Part shown: in pieces, positions 6,163 to 8,414 of the stretch | How positions within the stretch are numbered: the stretch's first letter is position 1 | Layout: each line of letters starts with the position of its first letter | Assembly: GCA_002279765.1 (NCBI GenBank) | Contig: NCCR01000183.1 | Span: 1 to 8,414 of the forward strand | Source: Verrucomicrobia bacterium 12-59-8 | GTDB taxonomy: Bacteria; Verrucomicrobiota; Verrucomicrobiae; Verrucomicrobiales; Verrucomicrobiaceae | Direction: 5' to 3' | DNA: 8,414 bases | Notes under the pieces: generated by a model | The model's input: only the letters and a program-made list of their open reading frames with translations | Told to the model about the DNA's origin: nothing | The model's database searches: none | Translations under genes and position numbers: made by a program

Positions 6163-7479
6163 ATGCGTTTTGTCTATCCGCTCCTCATTATTGCCCTTGC
6201 CCTAGGCGCGCTGCCATCCTGCAAGCGTATCGAGGCCAAACTGCGCCGCCTGGCCGAGCAGAGCGGTGTCACTCCGAAACCACCCCCACCGCCGAAGCCC
6301 GAGGAACCGGCGCTGACCGCCGAAGAGCAGGCGATCGAGAAGAAACTGCAGGAGACCGCCCTGCTGGAAGCCGCCGCACCGGCACCGGAAGTCCCGACGG
6401 AACCTGCCTTCGAACTCAACAAATCCTCCGTCGTCGCGATCCTCGGCTACCACGATTTTCGTGATCGTGGCGGCAGCCCCATGCTGATCGCACTGCCGAA
6501 GTTTCGCGAGCAGATGCAGGCCATCAAGGACTCCAAGATTCCGGTCATCCCATTGAGCGAAATGATGGCATGGAAAAGGGGAGAGAAAAACATTCCTGAA
6601 GAAGCCATCGTCATCACCATGGATGATGGCTGGGAGGGCGTGTACACCTACGCCTATCCGGTGCTGCGCGAGTTCGGATTTCCCTTCACGATATACCTCT
6701 ACAAGAAGTATATCGGTGGTGCCGGCCGTTCGATGAGCTGGGAGCAGATCAAGGAGATGATGCAGCACGGCTGCGAGGTCGGCAGCCACAGTGTCTCCCA
6801 TGAGAGCCTCAAGAAGCGCCCCAAAAACGCCAAGACCGACGCTGACGTGCAGCAGTGGATTGTGAGCGAGCTCAAGGACTCACGCGACTTTCTGGAGCAA
6901 AACCTGCACGTCAAATGCCCCTCCTTCGCCTATCCCTATGGCAACTTCGACGACGCCATCATGGAGACCGGGCTGCAGATCGGTTATGAGTCTCTCGTCA
7001 CCGTCAACGGCCAGAAAGTCACCTGGGACACACCCAATGGCAAACTGGGCCGCTACATTGTTCATGGGGACAACGACATCAATTTCAAGCTCGCCACCAG
7101 CTTTCGCGGACGCGGCGATGTTGGTTCCAATAAATTCCTCGTTGCCGATGCCAAGAATGACAAGGGAGAGCAGCTCATCCAGCTCAAGCCCAGGCCGGAC
7201 TCCGTCATCACGGAGCGCCGCCCTCTCATCGAAGCGGATTTAAAAAAACTAGGCACCATCCTGCCGGAGAGCATCAAGCTCCGCATCGCCGGTCTCGGTA
7301 CCGTGCCGGTGGATTACGATCCTGCCACGATGGTGGTAAGTTTCCAGTTTCCCTACAAGTTGCGCCGTGAGGACTGCGCCCTCAACCTCAGCTTCCAGCG
7401 GGATGCCTCCCAGCCTGCTGAAGTCGTGAGCTGGCGCTTCAAGATTGACCTTGAAGCAGCGTATCTGCCCGCGCCATAG
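6163..7479 (+). CDS. Lipoprotein polysaccharide deacetylase (CE4, PgaB/IcaB-like), 438 aa
   Basis: Removes N- or O-acetyl groups from a polysaccharide with a metal-dependent mechanism, at the cell envelope. The start at 6163 is preferred over an in-frame ATG at 6046, which lies inside the upstream gene and lacks a signal sequence. The N terminus is a lipoprotein signal with lipobox ALPSC (Cys20), followed by a charged and Pro-rich tether (38-84). The NodB homology domain spans about 88-300: ILGYHDF (H97), motif 1 TMDDGW (Asp154/Asp155), motif 2 HSVSH (His209, His213) and motif 3 AYPYGNFDD. Asp155 and the two His are the expected metal ligands, with Asp154 as catalytic base. Residues 340-438 form an extra, probably beta-rich domain (IKLRIAGLGTVPVDYD, FQFPYKLRREDCALNLSF) absent from minimal NodB enzymes. 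It is the fourth gene of the run, 4 nt after the third paralogue. The natural substrate (exopolysaccharide, peptidoglycan or other) is unknown. Confidence 0.9.
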   Translation: MRFVYPLLIIALALGALPSCKRIEAKLRRLAEQSGVTPKPPPPPKPEEPALTAEEQAIEKKLQETALLEAAAPAPEVPTEPAFELNKSSVVAILGYHDFRDRGGSPMLIALPKFREQMQAIKDSKIPVIPLSEMMAWKRGEKNIPEEAIVITMDDGWEGVYTYAYPVLREFGFPFTIYLYKKYIGGAGRSMSWEQIKEMMQHGCEVGSHSVSHESLKKRPKNAKTDADVQQWIVSELKDSRDFLEQNLHVKCPSFAYPYGNFDDAIMETGLQIGYESLVTVNGQKVTWDTPNGKLGRYIVHGDNDINFKLATSFRGRGDVGSNKFLVADAKNDKGEQLIQLKPRPDSVITERRPLIEADLKKLGTILPESIKLRIAGLGTVPVDYDPATMVVSFQFPYKLRREDCALNLSFQRDASQPAEVVSWRFKIDLEAAYLPAP

Positions 7480-7569
7480 CCCCCATTTTCCTGCCCCTGA
7501 TTCGTCCTGCCTTCGCAGTTGCCATGCGATGGCTGCTGCCGACTATCCTGCGTCCCTTCCTTTCCCCCG
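7480..7569 (+). promoter_or_regulatory. Spacer before ffh with a weak promoter candidate
   Basis: The 90 nt between the deacetylase stop and the ffh start contain TTGCCA (7519-7524, five of six bases of the -35 consensus), a 19-nt spacer and TATCCT (7544-7549, four of six of the -10 consensus), which would give a 5' leader of roughly 14 nt. The spacer is longer than the usual 17 nt. No hairpin followed by a T run is present, so read-through from the upstream genes into ffh is also possible. The bases just before the ATG are pyrimidine-rich and give no Shine-Dalgarno. Confidence 0.25.
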
Positions 7570-8414
7570 ATGTTCTCCGCCCTCTCTGAAAAACTCGAAA
7601 GCGCCTTTAAAAAATTGCGCGGCCAGGCCCGCATCAGCGAATCCAACGTCAGCGATGCCATGCAGGAAATCCGCATGGCCCTGCTGGAGGCGGATGTGGA
7701 CTTCAAAGTTGCCAAAGATCTCGTCGAGACGGTCAGCAAGCAGTCGATTGGCGCGGAAGTACTGCGCACCGTTTCGCCAGGACAGCAGATCGTCAAAATT
7801 TTCCATGATGAGCTGGTCAAACTGCTGGGCAGTGATGCCAGCGCGCTGAATGTTGAGCCACCACAGCGCATTCTGATGACCGGCCTCAATGGTGCCGGTA
7901 AAACGACGACCTCCGCCAAGCTGGCCAACTGGCTCAAGAAGCAGGGCCGCCGCCCGTTGCTGCTCGCACTCGATTTGTACCGCCCAGCCGCCATCAAGCA
8001 GCTGCAGGTGCTCGGCCAGCAGCTCAATGTCCCCGTGTTTGCACCTGCCGAAGGTGAAACCGATCCGGTAAAGGCCGCCAAGGCGGCTATGGTCTGGCTC
8101 AAGGAACAAGGCAGCGGCGTCGCCATTTTCGACACCGCCGGCCGTCAGGATCTCGATGAAGACCTGCTCGCTGAACTCAAGCGCGTGCGTGCCGTGGTGG
8201 AGCCGAATGAAGTCCTGCTCGTGGCAGACGCCGCCACGGGTCAGCAGGCGGTGAGCGTGGCGCAGAAATTCAATGCCGCCGTCGGCATCACGGGCTTGAT
8301 CATGACCAAGCTCGATGGCGACGCCCGTGGCGGTGCTTTGCTCTCCATGCGTCAGGTCACCGGCTGTGCGGTCAAATTCCTCGGCGTGGGTGAAAAGGTC
8401 GAGCAGCTCGAAGT
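7570..8414 (+). CDS. ffh: Signal recognition particle GTPase Ffh (SRP54), C-terminal part outside window
   Basis: Binds signal sequences of nascent membrane and secreted proteins together with SRP RNA and delivers ribosomes to FtsY at the cytoplasmic membrane. The 281 visible residues contain the N domain (1-95; MFSALSEKLESAFKKL, then EIRMALLEADVDFKVAK) and the G domain: G1 GLNGAGKTT (105-113), G2 DLYRPAA with D135 and R138, G3 DTAGR (188-192), G4 TKLDGDARGGALL (246-258) and G5 GVGEKVEQLE. The Met-rich M domain that binds signal peptides and RNA lies beyond the window. The N-domain sequence and DLYRPAA identify Ffh rather than its receptor FtsY (DTFRAAA). Two residues are atypical: Asn107 in the P-loop, where Ffh normally has Gln, and Gln193 after DTAGR, where Leu is usual. 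The ATG start matches the usual Ffh N terminus. Confidence 0.95.
   Translation, partial: MFSALSEKLESAFKKLRGQARISESNVSDAMQEIRMALLEADVDFKVAKDLVETVSKQSIGAEVLRTVSPGQQIVKIFHDELVKLLGSDASALNVEPPQRILMTGLNGAGKTTTSAKLANWLKKQGRRPLLLALDLYRPAAIKQLQVLGQQLNVPVFAPAEGETDPVKAAKAAMVWLKEQGSGVAIFDTAGRQDLDEDLLAELKRVRAVVEPNEVLLVADAATGQQAVSVAQKFNAAVGITGLIMTKLDGDARGGALLSMRQVTGCAVKFLGVGEKVEQLE

Noticed and set aside
7353..8135. A 260-codon open frame on the minus strand under the deacetylase end and ffh
   Set aside because: It crosses two well-supported plus-strand genes and encodes a Ser/Arg/Ala-rich product without motifs.
1..8414. CRISPR arrays, tRNA or rRNA genes, insertion sequences, attachment sites
   Set aside because: No regularly spaced direct repeats, cloverleaf or rRNA-like stretches, transposase motifs or terminal inverted repeats were seen by eye.

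Overview
The window looks like a piece of a GC-rich bacterial chromosome, most likely from the Verrucomicrobiota (Verrucomicrobiaceae or a Prosthecobacter-like relative). This is inferred from style rather than a database match: an exported S1 sulfatase, secreted proteins that combine a short alpha-helical coiled coil with a beta-sandwich, proline-rich lipoprotein linkers, and several start codons without a Shine-Dalgarno sequence.

The layout is two divergent gene blocks. The minus-strand block (positions 2914 down to 1) encodes a membrane-anchored protein with a putative NlpC/P60-like C-terminal domain (417 aa), an unrecognised 78-aa helical protein starting 2 nt after it, and an exported arylsulfatase-type enzyme whose 3' end lies outside the window. 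A perfect 10-bp inverted repeat with a 3-nt loop lies across the sulfatase start codon. The 279-nt space between the blocks (2915-3193) carries the control regions of both.

The plus-strand block (3194-7479) encodes three exported proteins joined by ATGA overlaps, followed 4 nt later by a lipoprotein polysaccharide deacetylase (CE4, PgaB/IcaB-like). The three exported proteins share one plan: signal peptide, alpha-helical segment, then a beta-sandwich with a G-x-Y-x-(h)-x-(h) strand. The middle one also has a C-terminal staphylococcal-nuclease-like domain in which the usual catalytic Arg of the D-[KR]-[YF]-G-R motif is replaced by Thr. After 90 nt comes ffh, the SRP GTPase, cut off by the window end before its M domain.

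The three exported proteins and the deacetylase are probably made together and act at the outer surface or in the periplasm, perhaps on a polysaccharide. That role is inference. ffh is a housekeeping gene and may simply be a neighbour, although no terminator separates it from the deacetylase gene. The least explained parts are the three-paralogue cassette with its degenerate nuclease domain, the hairpin at the sulfatase start, and two unusual residues near the Ffh GTPase site.
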